A DNA stretch of 6,370 bases from an uncultured Chlorobiaceae bacterium. GTDB taxonomy: Bacteria; Bacteroidota; Chlorobiia; Chlorobiales; Chlorobiaceae. The stretch is taken from NCBI GenBank assembly GCA_903917955.1, contig CAIXCO010000116.1:1-6370 (forward strand). Direction: 5' to 3'. Below are positions 6,008-6,370 of the stretch, one piece after another (the stretch's first letter is position 1; each line of letters opens with the position of its first letter). A program made the position numbers and the translations under genes. A model generated the notes under the pieces. That model saw only the letters and a list, made by a program, of their open reading frames with translations, was not told where the DNA came from and did not search any database.

Positions 6008-6220
6008 TACAACGTATCATAGATCTTGTCAACAGCGTTACTGATTTGGATTCGGGAAAATAAGCTCGGCTTTTGTTGTTAAAAAAAGCACTTTTTAGCG
6101 AAAAAAGTTTGTATATGTGTATTTTTTTGTTGAATTTCTGGTGGGAAATGATTGTTCTATCGTCAGGTTGTTTACCCAAAAAGGTATCATTTTTTCTTCA
6201 ACCATAATTTGAAAAGAATC

Positions 6221-6370
6221 ATGTCAAACGGATCGAATAAAACAGCCGAGCAGTTGCTGCCACAGAAAGAGCGGGAAGAGCAGATAAGGCGTGCAGCTTA
6301 TCTCCGTTGGGAAGCGAAGGGGAAAAAGGATGGTACTGATCAGGATGACTGGCATGAAGCTGAAGCCACA
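6221..6370 (+). CDS. DUF2934 domain protein, N-terminal part (cut by window end)
   Basis: The frame starts at ATG 6221, with GAAAAG as a weak ribosome-binding sequence about five bases before, and stays open to the end of the window (50 codons). After a polar lead of about 20 residues, it has IRRAAYLRWEAKGKKDG (about 22-38) and DDWHEAEA (42-49). This fits the DUF2934 pattern I-R-x-x-A-Y-x-x-W-E-x-x-G-x-x-x-G, then W-x-x-A-E. DUF2934 proteins are small, charged, soluble and of unknown role. The segment is very polar and rich in Lys, Glu and Gln, with no signal peptide. How far it continues cannot be seen. The family call is good despite the truncation; no function should be inferred. Confidence 0.8.
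   Translation, partial: MSNGSNKTAEQLLPQKEREEQIRRAAYLRWEAKGKKDGTDQDDWHEAEAT

Larger units (their letters stand above)
5591..6220. other. AT-rich gene-poor region of about 630 bases
   Basis: No frame here has a credible start, ribosome-binding site and recognisable protein. Minus-strand frames at 5735-5929 and 5743-6012 are open, but their translations match no family I know and they overlap each other. On the plus strand the frame ending in TAA at 6060-6062 reads like a protein tail (KKLDDDEQRHADQVQRIID and on) but meets TGA at 5944 and has no start, so it may be a gene remnant. The region is rich in homopolymers: T8A6 at about 5603-5616, A8 at 5928-5935, A8 at 5950-5957, A7 at about 6081-6087, and a T run at about 6122-6128. 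Nested inverted repeats lie at 5942-6007. A promoter for the gene at 6221 is presumably in the last 150 bases, but I could not pick one out. Confidence 0.5.

Noticed and set aside
5735..6012. Two overlapping minus-strand frames (64 and 89 codons)
   Set aside because: They overlap in different frames, have no ribosome-binding site and no recognisable motif, and run through homopolymer tracts. I could not connect either to a transposase or other family.
6069..6089. GCTTTT/AAAAGC hairpin as a plus-strand terminator
   Set aside because: The stem is almost all A-T pairs in a region full of A and T runs, and no gene clearly ends there.

Overview
The window is a piece of bacterial chromosome that looks most like a green sulfur bacterium (Chlorobiaceae, Chlorobium/Pelodictyon type). 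This is inferred from the flavour of the predicted ArgC, the Chlorobi/Bacteroidota-style paired LolC/E permeases, weak Shine-Dalgarno signals and a DUF2934 gene; no search was run. Genes are tightly packed from 1 to 5590. After that comes an AT-rich, gene-poor stretch of about 630 bases, and a last gene runs off the right edge.

Left part (minus strand): the start of a probable argJ lies at the left edge, with argC (N-acetyl-gamma-glutamyl-phosphate reductase) upstream of it. Both read leftwards as the beginning of an arginine-biosynthesis operon. The roughly 240 bases between argC and the rightward operon carry overlapping divergent promoter-like elements around 1203-1253. They also carry a perfect 8-bp inverted repeat at 1310-1340.

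Middle part (plus strand, 1439-4895): three closely spaced genes form an apparent operon. The first encodes a secreted, probably lipid-anchored protein of the PstS-like periplasmic-binding fold. The next two encode paralogous FtsX/LolC-LolE-type permeases with identical topology (one N-terminal membrane helix, a large periplasmic domain, three C-terminal helices). No ATPase (LolD-like) and no Pst-type permease is visible. The natural reading is an envelope lipoprotein-export or trafficking module coupled to a binding-protein-like lipoprotein of unknown ligand.

Right part: a convergent minus-strand gene (4952-5590) encodes a GNAT acetyltransferase fused to a C-terminal rubredoxin domain, the most unusual protein in the window. 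From 5591 to 6220 I see no convincing gene. I see A/T tracts, a nested set of inverted repeats (5942-6007) that includes a minus-strand terminator-like hairpin, and a short open frame ending at 6062 that may be a gene remnant. At 6221 a DUF2934 protein begins and is cut by the window end.
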